Translations under genes and position numbers: made by a program | Assembly: GCA_025765595.1 (NCBI GenBank) | Contig: JAIVFH010000010.1 | Span: 186,001 to 250,000 of the forward strand | Direction of reading: 5' to 3' | DNA length: 64,000 nucleotides | Source of the DNA: Obelidium mucronatum | Taxonomy: Eukaryota; Chytridiomycota; Chytridiomycetes; Chytridiales; Chytriomycetaceae | Notes under the pieces: model-generated | What the model was told of the DNA's origin: nothing | The model's database searches: none | Seen by the model: the letters and a program-made list of their open reading frames with translations, nothing else | Shown here: in pieces, positions 45,438 to 57,343 of the stretch | Layout: the number at the start of each line of letters is the position of its first letter | Numbering within the stretch: position 1 is the stretch's first letter

Positions 45438-46051
45438 ACGAAGAATGAAGAACTCATTCTCGTTCTTTTTTCTTCTTTTTTTTTCTTCTATTCTGAGTAA
45501 TGGTGTCTTGTACTTATAATGATGGGGGTGTTTCTTTTTGTCTTTTTCTTTCAATAAAATTCCAAAATCTACTTAAAACAATCGGTAGCACTCCTCGTTG
45601 CTGTTGTTGTGTGAAGAGAGTGTGAAGAACTTGAGATCGTGCCCTTTTGTCGGTATAAATTTTTTTCGGCTGGTGATGGCGACAAGATAAGTTGGCCACG
45701 CGAAAAAGTTATAAATGTTCCGCTGATCTTCTTCGGCAGAGGTTGTTCATCACAGCGCCTGAGAGGTCGATATAGACGCTACAAAATGCCTGTGTAAATC
45801 AGTCGCGGTTATTTTTTTTTTTACCTGATGATGACACGATCAAGCATCAAGACCACAGAAATCCATATGGAAATTATGCGTGCCCCGGTTTAACAAACGC
45901 ATGGCATCCATAGCAACAAAATTGTTGATCAAAGCAGGGCATGCACTTTACCAAGCCATAATTGGCCGAAAAGGATATAAAAGAGTTAAAAAGTCCAGCA
46001 ATAGCAGAACAAATCCAAAAAGAAAACAACAAAACAACACCCATCAAAACA
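45438..46051. other. Intergenic region upstream of the secreted phosphoesterase
   Basis: T-rich 3' flank of the repeat protein followed by the phosphoesterase promoter. No ORF of note; a TATA box is present near the right end. Confidence 0.6.
45976..45983 (+). promoter_or_regulatory. TATA box of the phosphoesterase gene
   Basis: tataaaag lies 69 bp before the ATG at 46052, a normal spacing for a short 5' UTR. It is one of few clear TATA boxes in the window, matching the idea that this secreted enzyme is inducible. Confidence 0.5.
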
Positions 46052-47110
46052 ATGGTCTCCTTCGTTTCAACTATCGTTGCTGCTCTCAGCATCGCCAGTG
46101 TCTGTGCAGGTTCCCCAATTCAACCTCGAGCGCTGCCATGCCAGTATGTTCTCCATCATTCCCTTCTTGAATACAAAATATAACGCGTCATTCCGGGTTT
46201 TTAGAACCAAGAACGTCATGATTATTGTTTTGGAGAACGCAGACAAGGCCGCTGTTTTGGCCGACCCATACTTTGGAACCACTCTCAAGAATAAGGGGTA
46301 CTTTATGAACAACTTCTTTGGAGTCAGCCACCCATCGCAGCCAAACTACATTGCAATGGTTGCAGGATCTTACTACACTTGCACCAGTGACAGTAATTGC
46401 AACCTTGCAAAGGTTTGTACCTGAGTTTGCGCTTTGCCAATACGTCAATCTTATAACATAGCGCGCCGCTTTTTTTTTTCAAACAGAAAAATGTTGCTGA
46501 CTTGCTCGAAGCCAAAGGTCTTACCTGGAAAGCATACAACGAAGGAATCCCATCTGTATGCTACACTGGAACAAGCTCTGGAAAATACTACCGCAAGCAC
46601 AACCCTTTGATTTCCTTCACCAACATTAGCGGAAACTCGACGCGCTGCGCTAGAATCGTTTCCTCAACTCAACTGGCTACCGATGAAGCCGCTGGAACTC
46701 TCCCCAACTACATGTTCTACACCCCAGACCAAAACAACGACGGCCACGATACCACTATTGCCTACGCGTCCAACTGGTTGAAGGGATTCTTGGAACCAAA
46801 ATTGACTAAGGCTGTGTATGCAAACACTTTGTTCCACGTTGTTTTTGACGAATCCAAGACTTCCAGCCCAAACAACATTTGTAAGCACCGAAATCGATGA
46901 TGATATTTTTTGGTAGCCTTATTAACCGCTTCTAAACCTGATTCTGTCTCAGACTCTCTCTTTATCGGAAAGGGAATGCAAGGAGCTGGATTGGTGGACA
47001 ACACTCTTTACAACCACTACTCTGCCCTTCGTACCATTGAAAACATCTTTGGTCTAGGAAACATGGGTCAAAATGACGCTACCGCTACCCCGATTCCTTT
47101 CGTATGCTGA
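46052..47110 (+). CDS. Secreted phosphoesterase-family acid phosphatase
   Basis: Exons 46052-46143, 46205-46412, 46487-46880 and 46953-47110 join in frame to 283 aa. A signal peptide (MVSFVSTIVAALSIASVCAG) is followed by the phosphoesterase family fold (PF04185 type): KNVMIIVLENAD with the metal-binding Glu-Asn, FFGVSHPSQPNYIAMVAGSY, NPLISFTNI, YTPDQNNDGHDTTI and HVVFDESK. This is the arrangement of fungal PhoA-like acid phosphatases, which release phosphate outside the cell; related bacterial enzymes are phospholipases C. C-terminus: ALRTIENIFGLGNMG, also typical. Confidence 0.88.
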
Positions 47111-47260
47111 TTTCCTAGTTGTTTGTTATCATTAGAAGATGAAGTGAATATTAGAATAAATGTAGACATTGTTCAATCTCTGTTCAACAAAAAAAAATTA
47201 ATTTGATAAAAAAAGAGAAATATAGAAGTGCCTTTATAGTGTTTCTGAACAAATCTATAA

Positions 47261-48675
47261 TTATATCCATGTGTGACTTGGACACTGTTCATTTACAAAA
47301 GACAATCCCTCATTCAAGTCGCGCTCAAATGTTTCAAGATTCACCCAATAGTCCACACTTTTCAAAGTTTCCCGATCAGCGGTGGCAACAATACAATCGT
47401 TTGCTCTTGTGATATTAACCCCGCAAGATTTCTGAACACGACCAAACAGTTTCTGTATATGTACTCGCGAACTCTTGTCTGGAGCATGACCCACACTATT
47501 GATGTACTTTAACCGCGCCATCGTCCCCAACGTCCTGAAGGCTGGTTTATACACAACCGACACCTCCATCGATGCGCAAACACTAGATTCGCCAACTGCG
47601 ACGAATGCGAGGAAACAATCAATCCATACTGTGAAATCAAAGCTGCTTGCTCTTCCAGGCTTTGAGAACCATTCAAGTCAAGTACATCAACAGTATGAAT
47701 CCCTTTCGAGTTCAGTAATTGTATTACTTGGTCCCTGTTCTTCATTATCCGCTGTCTACCTTTCTTGGCTTTCCCACGTACCAGAATCACGGCTTTGGTG
47801 GGAGGACACGGCGATACAGTGATATTCAAGTTTAACGCCGTTTCTGCAGTTTTTCGAAATACATCCAAGTCTTCCGGGCTTGTTGCATAGACTTCTGATT
47901 GTCGGCTTGTGTGTATAGAGTGGAAGCAACGCGTGATGTTCTCGGCAGTGATGGATTGGTACTCGTATGAGTTGTGGCTGAGAAACTCCAAGTTCTTCAA
48001 GGCCGCAAGATTTCCTGTTGATTTCACGATTCCAAGGAGTGCGGTTTCGTACTTGTTGAGTGGGGCAGGGTTATCCTGAAACAGGATTGTTTGAAAGGGA
48101 GGGAGGTTGTAATATCCAGTGTGAAGCAGGATAGAGTGGAACTGAATCATGGAAAAGGCGAAATGGGCGACATGATGCCGTGGCAGCCATTGATACATTA
48201 ACCATGTCGGTGTAGTTTCAAACGATTCCAAAGTACTTGTAGAACTGTTTTTCAGAGCTTGAAAGCGGACCCCGCTCCGTTTCAAACATGTACAGAAGGC
48301 ATCGTTTCCTTTCTTGCAGCCTTTATATTTCGTCGTGAGTGCTTTCGCTTTGGCGTCGGTTGTAGTAAAGATTATGGTTTCGTTGTTTGAAATGCACACG
48401 TTTCTGAGTTCGCAGACTCGGTATTTGAACGCGTCTTCCCGTCGAACAATTACATTGGAGATGACTTCAAGGTCGTCGCCAAAGACTTTTACAAACGTGT
48501 TGTTTATGTTGTTGGCGTTGCTGTCGCTGTTGGCTGACTTGGCCGCTGCTGCTGCTGTTGGATTTGAAGATGAATTCGATTGACTCAGCGGCGAAAGAAG
48601 AATCAGTGACGCGAAACTGAGCGCTGCTGCGGCGACTAAAAGAGCGAATTGGGGCTCGCGTTTCAGTTTGAGCAT
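47261..48675 (-). CDS. GT61-family glycosyltransferase (type II membrane protein)
   Basis: 471 aa after adding one C at about 47574-47575 (frame breaks between SQLANLVFA and SMEVSVVYKP). N-terminal signal anchor (FALLVAAAALSFASLILL), an Asn/Ala/Ser-rich stem, then a lumenal domain of DUF563/GT61 type: RHHVAHFAFSMIQFH, AVILVRGKAKKGRQ, LEEQAALISQYGLIVSSHSS and LANLVFAPS...VYKPAF. In animals and plants such enzymes include EOGT and xylan transferases; in fungi they modify cell-wall or secreted glycans. Donor and acceptor cannot be read from sequence. Start codons of this gene and MAEA are 37 bp apart. Confidence 0.82.
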
Positions 48676-48712
48676 CACCTCAAGAAGCAAGAAAACAAAT
48701 CTTAGAAAAATA
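48676..48712. promoter_or_regulatory. 37-bp space between divergent GT61 and MAEA starts
   Basis: The whole interval between the two ATGs is 37 bp and A/C-rich; a shared, very short promoter or overlapping transcripts are implied. Confidence 0.5.
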
Positions 48713-50393
48713 ATGGCAGCAGATCCAAAGAAGCTCGAAGGTGCGCTTTGACGCATGAAATCAGCCCAGATAATGTTTTTAACATGTTTTGTGTGTATGT
48801 GTTTAGGTCTGGTTGCTTTAGAGCAGGCCCTCGTAAAGGTCGGAGTTGTTTGTTGGATGCGGTGTCTCTCCCACCAAAACCCCGTCATTTGACACTTGCA
48901 AAAACGAAAAAACAACCAATATAGGTTCCACTAGAACAATTCAAGCGCGCCTTCAAAACATCGCAAAAGCACGTTGAAAAGGAGTGGGCTGTCTTGGCCA
49001 ATTCAGCAGCCGATCATTTAAAAAAGATTGAAGCCTCGAACGGAAAGAAGGAAGATGTCATGAAAGTCGTGGATGGATTAATCTCTCGATTTACTGCTCT
49101 GAAGCGGAAGGTGCGATTTGTGTTGTGTTTTTTTTGGCTGCAGACAGACAAGACTTTTGGTACTAACCCGGGGGCCCAAGGTTATCGAGTCAAAGGAGGA
49201 AGAAGCTCTATACGCGAATCGGAGTCGAATTCGTCTTCAGCATCTGGATGACCTTTTGAATGTGCCATCGCAGGACAGCCCTGCCTTTACGCGTTGGAGT
49301 AAAACTCAATTGGATCGGATTCTCGTGGATTATATGCTTCGTGAAGGGTGTTTTACTTCTGCGAAGCAACTTGCAGCTGAAGCCGAGATTGAGGTAATTC
49401 ATTGTTTCAGTTTGGGAACTGTTTTTTTACTGAGGAATTTGCTGTTGTTATAGCAACTCGTGGATGTGGAATTATTTGCACAAAGCAAAATGATTGAGGA
49501 TGCATTGAAAAGGAAAAGTTGCGCTGAGTGTTTGGCGTGGTGCAAAGAAAACGGTTCTGGATTGAAGAAAATCAAGGTACAACACACTCCGAAGCAAAAA
49601 AAAAAATTTCCATAATCGCGCTCATTCAATTCCATTTGCTTTTTTTGCAGAGTAATTTAGAATTCAACCTTCGTTTCCAAGAATACATTGAGCTTGTTCG
49701 CGCTCAAAAACTAACTGAAGCCATTGTATACTTGAAAAAGCATTTGACTCCATGCGCCGAAGGAAACTTGAAAGAAGTTCAAATTGCGGCTGCCTTGCTT
49801 GCTTTTGATCCTGATACTCTTTGTATCAAGTACAAGGTGTGTTTGTATCCAACCTAACGTTGTCAGAAATCCCATTAAACACATTTTTTTATATTTTGAT
49901 ATCAGAACATCTTTGATCCTGCTCGCTGGAACCTTCTCATTACGCAGTTCCGTGCAAATAATTGCACAATCAACAATCTCACCACTCAACCTCTCTTGTA
50001 CACTACACTTCAGGCTGGAATGGCGGCATTAAAGACTCCACAATGCTATCAACCCGACAACAAAAACGTGAATTGTCCAATTTGTGATTCGGACGTATAT
50101 GGGGTATTGGCTGCAAAGCTGCCGAATGCTCATCACTTGAATTCTTGCCTTGTTTGTCGTATTAGTGGTGATATCATGAATGAGGATAACCCGCCAATGG
50201 TATTACCGAATGGATATGTGTATTCTCTCAAGGTAAAGCTGCGATCTTCTTCAGCATCCCCGGCGCGTTTAAAAAAGTCTTTTTTTTTCAGGCTTTGGAG
50301 GAAATGTCATTGAAGCACGATGGAATGCTTACCTGCCCACGGACTTCACAGCAGTTCCATGTATCAAAGATGAGAAAAGCGTTCGCCATTTAG
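48713..50393 (+). CDS. MAEA: MAEA / GID9 (Fyv10) subunit of the CTLH ubiquitin ligase
   Basis: Eight exons (48713-48740, 48807-48838, 48925-49110, 49181-49393, 49454-49576, 49651-49836, 49906-50232, 50292-50393) join in frame to 398 aa, very close to human MAEA. N-terminus: LVALEQALVKVPLEQFKRAF; then LisH (LDRILVDYMLREGCFTSAKQ), CTLH (CLAWCKENGSGLKKIKSNLE, then RFQEYIELVRAQK), the CRA region, and the degenerate C-terminal RING (CPICDSDVYGVLAAKLPNAH, CLVCRISGDIM, MVLPNGYVYS). With RMD5 it forms the catalytic core of the GID/CTLH E3 ligase, which in yeast destroys gluconeogenic enzymes. The 32-nt microexon is notable. Confidence 0.95.
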
Positions 50394-50440
50394 AAATCAC
50401 TGTACACTGTTAAAACAATAAATCGCGAATATATTCTCCG

Positions 50441-51262
50441 TCATGTCAGTTGCTTTTTTATTGTAATAATACAAGCATACACAGACAACAAACCTGGTCC
50501 CCAACCAGCACCAGCTTCCTGGCCCTCTTCAACTCCATCAACAGATATTCCTTCTCCAAGAATCACATCCTTGTCTTGATTTAGATATTCAACACTTGGA
50601 CCCAAACACCCGTCAACAACTCCAAACGAATTCATGCTGATTTCAACTGCCTCCAAGCCCCATTTATCCAATAAATGCTGAATGCATCTTTTGGAAGACC
50701 GCTCATGGTAAGTCATGAGGCAAACAGGATCAGGATGTGAACTTCCATCTAGTATAGACGCGATAGTAGCAACAAGGGGATCAAACTCGACGCGATCATA
50801 GAAAACATCAGCGCATAAAATCAAGGATATCGGAAACGATTCATCAGTGAGGCATGGATGTGATGGCTCAGTTGTAGATGACCAAGAAAGTGGGAATACA
50901 ATAGATTCGTACTGGCAATCTTTCGACGACATCTTTTCGTGAGATTCTTTGACCAAGGAAAGAGCCTTGGGATTTAAATCCGTTTGAATGACTTTAACAA
51001 TGTGCTTTTGGTTTGACTGAGTGGCAGACAACCACGCTGAAATTAGCAGACCGGGAAGCCCCGTGCCACATCCAAGTTCTAGGATTGAAGTGTTTGGTAC
51101 TATTAGTGTCTGATTTTCACGGACGAGTCTGCTCCAGACAAGACGCGCAAGGACTAGCGAGCTCGGCCACAGATGCGTCGCTGGAGGGGAGTGTATGCTT
51201 TGAAGCACTGTGACTGGCAGACACAGGTTTGCCGAGTGGAAGCGGAGAGTAGTAGCATCCAT
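50441..51262 (-). CDS. METTL23-like (family 16) lysine methyltransferase
   Basis: 273 aa, intronless. Seven-beta-strand SAM fold: THLWPSSLVLARLVW, motif I ILELGCGTGLPGLLI, QTDLNPKAL, and the post-motif ASP/CADVFYD element (LILCADVFYD) typical of METTL21/METTL23-type enzymes, with MTYHERSS replacing the usual late strand. METTL23 methylates histone H3 Arg17 in animals and relatives act on chaperones or elongation factors; target here unknown. The gene is convergent with MAEA (47 bp) and divergent from ASL (59 bp between ATGs). Confidence 0.82.
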   Translation of the reverse strand: MDATTLRFHSANLCLPVTVLQSIHSPPATHLWPSSLVLARLVWSRLVRENQTLIVPNTSILELGCGTGLPGLLISAWLSATQSNQKHIVKVIQTDLNPKALSLVKESHEKMSSKDCQYESIVFPLSWSSTTEPSHPCLTDESFPISLILCADVFYDRVEFDPLVATIASILDGSSHPDPVCLMTYHERSSKRCIQHLLDKWGLEAVEISMNSFGVVDGCLGPSVEYLNQDKDVILGEGISVDGVEEGQEAGAGWGPGLLSVYACIITIKKQLT

Positions 51263-51321
51263 CGCTTTCGCTTGATGGATGAATCACCGATGCAAGATTT
51301 AATTTCACGCAAAAAAAAGCA
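51263..51321. promoter_or_regulatory. 59-bp space between divergent METTL23-like and ASL starts
   Basis: Includes an 8-A run just before the ASL ATG and gcgtt/tttcgct words; no TATA box. It must serve both genes or lie within overlapping 5' UTRs. Confidence 0.5.
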
Positions 51322-53305
<1,984 letters not shown>

Positions 53306-53609
53306 AGATGGAAAAAAAACCATGAATAAAATCTCAATTACTTTAAACCGAGATGAAGAAGAACCTGTGAAACCTTTTGATGGAGTGACAAATACAATCC
53401 GGCTTCTCGTCCTTGGTTTTCATTTTAGCTTATTTTGGAACGGCAGATAGAAGGAAAGGCAAACACTGATTTGAAAAACCAATTTTGAAGGCATAAACAA
53501 AACACATTTGTGCACTGTTTATGCTGGTGTGAAAACTTCAACAACTCCCACTTTCATAATAAAAAGACACCAAAACATCAAACAACAAAAACTTGCCCAA
53601 ACAAAAAAA
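53306..53609. other. Intergenic region ASL to tandem membrane genes
   Basis: 3' flank of ASL (aataaa at 53324) and promoter side of the 53610 gene. A-rich just before the ATG. Nothing else seen. Confidence 0.5.
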
Positions 53610-54158
53610 ATGTCACACCTTGCCCGGTTCTTCAACTGCCACAGCAGAGTCTACCCCACAGCTTCGCTTCAGTTCTTGAAATCATCTTCGTTCAGCTTCC
53701 ATCAATCCCTTGGTACTTCCGTGTCTGCTCAACCTCCCTCCACTCCATCACCTGCCACACCACCCACACAGCCACCCAGCAGCTCCAACTTCTGGGACCT
53801 ATTGCTGAAGCCCTTGCGTGGCGATTATTCGAACCTTAGCTTTCTTTTGGCGCTAGTGGGTGGCGTAGGGGCTTGCGTGCAATGGGTTGCAACCCGCGAA
53901 CGTGAACACACAGACTCCAATTTTAAAAGCATGGAAAAAAACACCAGCCTCAAGTTTGACCAAGTAAACTTGCAGATAACCCATTTGGAGGAGAAGGTGA
54001 ACTCCAAGTTTACTCATTTGGAAGACAAGTTTGATTCCAAGTTCTCTGCAATTCTGCAGACACTTGAAGACATAAAAGAGATAAAAGGTACTCAGGTTGA
54101 TCACGGCGAGCGTCTTGTTGGTTTGGAGACAAGACTTGGAGGTCGGGTGGTTTCGTGA
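53610..54158 (+). CDS. Membrane/coiled-coil protein, tandem copy 1
   Basis: 182 aa, intronless. The N-terminus is rich in Arg, Ser, His and hydrophobics and lacks acidic residues (MSHLARFFNCHSRVYPTAS, SLGTSVSAQP), as in a mitochondrial targeting peptide. A Pro/Ser/Thr linker leads to one hydrophobic segment (FLLALVGGVGACVQWV), then a coiled coil of about 11-residue repeats (THLEEKVNSKF, THLEDKFDSKF). The start at 53610 follows an A-rich leader. Architecture resembles single-pass inner-membrane proteins of the CCDC90/DUF1640 kind, but no family can be named. Confidence 0.72.
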   Translation: MSHLARFFNCHSRVYPTASLQFLKSSSFSFHQSLGTSVSAQPPSTPSPATPPTQPPSSSNFWDLLLKPLRGDYSNLSFLLALVGGVGACVQWVATREREHTDSNFKSMEKNTSLKFDQVNLQITHLEEKVNSKFTHLEDKFDSKFSAILQTLEDIKEIKGTQVDHGERLVGLETRLGGRVVS

Positions 54159-54215
54159 TAATAGTTTATCAAATAAACAGAAAGTGTATCAGAGTCAATA
54201 AAAACTTGACCAAAA

Positions 54216-54806
54216 ATGTCATATATTGCCCGTTTTCTCAACCACCACAGCAGAACGCTCCCCACTGCCTCACTTAAGCACAATAGTCCATCTGTTCTAA
54301 ACTTAAGTCGATCTCTTGGTACTTCTGTGTCTGCTCCACCCCCTTCAACGTCTCCATCCACAGTTGTCTACCCCACTAGCACCGCCTCTCCATATGGCAC
54401 ACACGAGGCAGTTCACATTGCTGAAATGAAACACGCAATCATCAAGATCGCAAAACGCCAATTCTTTTTAGATGTTTCATGTGTAGTAGCTGCTTTACTT
54501 GGTTTTCTTGGATTTCTGCAGCTTCAAGATGAGGCAAGATGGGCTCAAGATGAGGCAAGACGGGCTCAAGATGAGGCAAGATGGGCTCAAACGGATATGG
54601 TTGGCAAACTGGATCGTATTGAACGTAAACTGGATGCAAAGACTGAACTCCTTGAAAGACGGCAACTTGCAATGGAGGACAAGTTTGACTTGAAGCTTCA
54701 GCTCCGTTTGCAAGAAATTAAACATGTGAGGGACGCGCAAGCCAGCATTGGGAGGCGGTTGAATGCCTTGGAGACGAGAGTTCGGCAGGTGTCTCGCACG
54801 TTATAA
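54216..54806 (+). CDS. Membrane/coiled-coil protein, tandem copy 2
   Basis: 196 aa, intronless, starting 57 bp after copy 1. The N-terminus is clearly paralogous (MSYIARFLNHHSRTLPTAS, SRSLGTSVSAPP), but the linker, membrane segment (FLDVSCVVAALLGFLGFLQL) and coiled coil differ. The coiled coil starts with three exact 7-residue repeats (DEARWAQ, DEARRAQ, DEARWAQ; 54529-54591) and continues DRIERKLDAKTELLERR, MEDKFDLKLQLRLQ. A mitochondrial presequence with a single anchor is inferred, as for copy 1. The region may be a small expanding family. Confidence 0.72.
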   Translation: MSYIARFLNHHSRTLPTASLKHNSPSVLNLSRSLGTSVSAPPPSTSPSTVVYPTSTASPYGTHEAVHIAEMKHAIIKIAKRQFFLDVSCVVAALLGFLGFLQLQDEARWAQDEARRAQDEARWAQTDMVGKLDRIERKLDAKTELLERRQLAMEDKFDLKLQLRLQEIKHVRDAQASIGRRLNALETRVRQVSRTL

Positions 54807-54861
54807 CTATTGTTTTTATATGTGGCTATGTAATAAACAAATAGTCATTCGAAATCAAAGA

Positions 54862-55518
54862 ATGGGAAAGTTCTTTGACACCCTCGAACCACACCACTAT
54901 GACTTCATTGAGAAGCAACGCATGTATTTCCTCGCTTCCTCATCCTTCAAAGAAAACACTCGCGTCAACGTGTCGCCGAAAGGCTACGAGTCCTTGCGTG
55001 TCGTCGACAACAAAGTCTACCATCTCGATCTAACCGGATCCGGGGCCGAAACAATCGCCCATTTGACTGAAAACGGGAGAGTCACTGTCATGCTGTGCGC
55101 CTTTGAAGGCCCACCAAACATTATGAGACTGTGGTGCAAAGCCAGGATTGTGCTCGCGAAAGATGCCGAGTTTGAGGACTTGATGCATGACTTTTTTCCT
55201 TCCTGGATCGGACAGCAAGGGATTCGATCTATCCTTGTGGGAGATATTTTTCAAGTGGGGACTAGCTGTGGATATGCGGTTCCCTATTATGACTATGTCA
55301 AGCAACGCGATACGCTTGTGTCTCACTGGAAAAAGAAGAGCGACCAGGAGATGGAGCAGTATTGGGTCGATAGGAATTCAAAGTCTATTGATGGGCTTCC
55401 AAACTTGGGTTCAAAGGCTTTAAAAAATGTCTCGTTGCCATTCCTTGGGCAAATTATTACGTGGACTTCTTTGTTGGCGGTTGGGTTTCTAATTGGTAAT
55501 TTAGCAGCGAAGCGATGA
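54862..55518 (+). CDS. FMN-binding split-barrel (pyridoxamine-phosphate oxidase-like) protein
   Basis: 218 aa from the ATG at 54862; 55 bp after the preceding stop. Fold markers: FIEKQRMYFLASSSFKENTR, RVNVSPKGYESLRV, NGRVTVMLCAFEGPPNIMRL and WCKARIVL, then a C-terminal membrane anchor (ITWTSLLAVGFLIGNLAAKR). Family members bind FMN or F420/heme, but the usual substrate residues of true PNPO are not seen, so the activity is open. The C-terminal anchor is common in fungal members. Confidence 0.85.
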   Translation: MGKFFDTLEPHHYDFIEKQRMYFLASSSFKENTRVNVSPKGYESLRVVDNKVYHLDLTGSGAETIAHLTENGRVTVMLCAFEGPPNIMRLWCKARIVLAKDAEFEDLMHDFFPSWIGQQGIRSILVGDIFQVGTSCGYAVPYYDYVKQRDTLVSHWKKKSDQEMEQYWVDRNSKSIDGLPNLGSKALKNVSLPFLGQIITWTSLLAVGFLIGNLAAKR

Positions 55519-55630
55519 ATAAAGATGTCCATGTTTGATGACCCAGCCATCCGCATATTTACCGTGTAAAGGGTTCGGCCATATATTTGGAGGAATACTG
55601 GTGATTGTCAAGATTGTCATTTCCCACAAG

Positions 55631-57215
55631 ATGAGATCGGTTTTTGAGAAGCAGCTGTTCGAAGAACGTAAACGGGCAAAGTCGAACTTGGCGCTTTTCC
55701 TGAGAAATCTGTCGACGCGTCCTTCTAAGTTGTCCGCCCGCGTCCTAGCTGACTTGTGTTTAGAAGAGACCAACGCAGTCATTAGTAACAACGGGATCGA
55801 CGCCCTCTGCGAGCTTGCCTTTAATCCAGAGTTCAAAAGTATTGCTATCTCATGTCTCGCTCACCTGAGCTACGCGTGTGAGGCTGCGCCCCTCCTGGCC
55901 TGCAAAATCGAAGACCTTGCCTCGTTTATGCTCGGACCGCACAGGAGCCAAGAATCAGCAGAAACCATTCTGGAAATTCTAATCAATCTTTCAAACTATA
56001 CATCCGGATTCCAGCTATCCGAGTCTATTCTAAAAGAGTTCCTTGACGAGATGGAACAAAGGGGAGATTGGACATTGATCAACAAACCCCTCGCCACCCA
56101 CTTCTTGATCGACCCCGAGTCTCCCTCACGACGTCTTTTTATTTTCGGATTACAAGTAATCTTAAAGCAGCAAGTTCACATTCCTTTGCCACTCGGGCTC
56201 CGACTACTGACAATTATCTTCCATGAACTGGAAAAAGTACCCGTGAGTACATCCACCGTGTTGCACCTGACCCACACCCTTGGATTACTTGCACTTGTTC
56301 AATATAACCACGTCGGTCATACTCAACAGATCGTGGATGCCTTGAGAGAGCACAAAATCGTTTCTGTGGTGCTCTCACTTTTGGAACAGGCACTAAGTTT
56401 GAAAAGCAGGCCTTCAAACTGCATAGTTTTCGCGTTTGAATGCGTATCGGATATGTTGCTATTGGAATTGGAATTGTTGGACCCAACTTTCCCATCGGCG
56501 GTGGAAGCCATCCGATGCAACTTGATTGAATTGTCAATAAGAGCTTTTGAGTCTGCGGCAAAACTCACCCCCGCAGCAACTGAACATGAAGTCGAATCAG
56601 CTCGTATGTTGTATTGTCGACTGTGCCACTGTTTGTACCACAAATCCATTCTTAAAGTATTTGCAAGCAAACAACCACTCGTGGAAACCTTCTTGGACAA
56701 CCCCAAAAATTCAGACTCTCCGATCCGTTCCATTATGAAACGGCTATGTTCTGATTACCAAATCATGCGCTCGAAAATCCGGAAACCTTGCGCCTTTTGC
56801 TTGAAGCTTGAAGAAGAGGATGGCAATGTAAAGTTCAAAAAGTGTCAGAATTGCTTTACAAATTATTGCAGCAAAGAATGCCAAATCCAAGATTGGAAAA
56901 GAGGCCATTTTAAGCAGTTGTGTGGGGCCGACAATGTTTCAACAATCCAGCAATGAGGCTTTGACACGAATTATACACGATCACTTGACTCAAAATTTTG
57001 AAGAGATCAAGAATATAATTTGCTTGAAACAGGTTTCTCCAGAGGATATGATTCTGTGGATTGAGACAGGTTGGAGTGGGAGTAAAATGGATGTGTTGGC
57101 ATTTGACGAAATGAGAATCCGGTTTTCGAAAGGGGGAACCAATAATGCGTATGCCGACTCGTTGGTTGAGAAGACTAAATCAACAAGATTGGGTATGGTA
57201 CCACCTGCCTCTTGA
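55631..57215 (+). CDS. Helical-repeat protein with C-terminal MYND zinc finger
   Basis: Start chosen at 55631 (MRSVFEKQLFEERKRAKSN); an in-frame ATG at 55535 lies only 17 bp after the previous stop. Residues about 1-400 are helical and ARM-like (ALCELAFNPEFKSIAISCLA, ILEILINLSN). A MYND finger follows (CAFCLKLEEEDG, CQNCFTNYCSKECQ, DWKRGHFKQLC). The frame read after it stops at 56956, but if the GGGG at 56924-56927 is one base too long the protein continues for ~95 residues to 57215 (FQQSSNEALTRIIHDHLTQN). MYND fingers bind proline-rich partners; the target is unknown. Confidence 0.7.
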
Positions 57216-57343
57216 GGACAAATTACTCGCGCACCGACTTTTTCCAAACAGCAATTATACAGTAATGACTTCGAGTCAATAAAATAATTTATACCAAACT
57301 CAACATTCAGAGACATCATCAATTTTTCTTGCATGAGGAAAAA

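Noticed and set aside
44075..45457. Long antisense ORF (460 aa, Gly/Ala/Leu-rich) opposite the Ala/Lys/Pro protein, and a similar one at 42790-43623
   Set aside because: It mirrors the sense repeat (GCT/CCA/AAG codons have no stop complements); the sense frame is spliced cleanly and has non-repeat islands.
56922..57215. Separate 97-aa gene overlapping the MYND gene end
   Set aside because: The overlap of 35 bp at a GGGG run is better explained as the same protein after a one-base correction.
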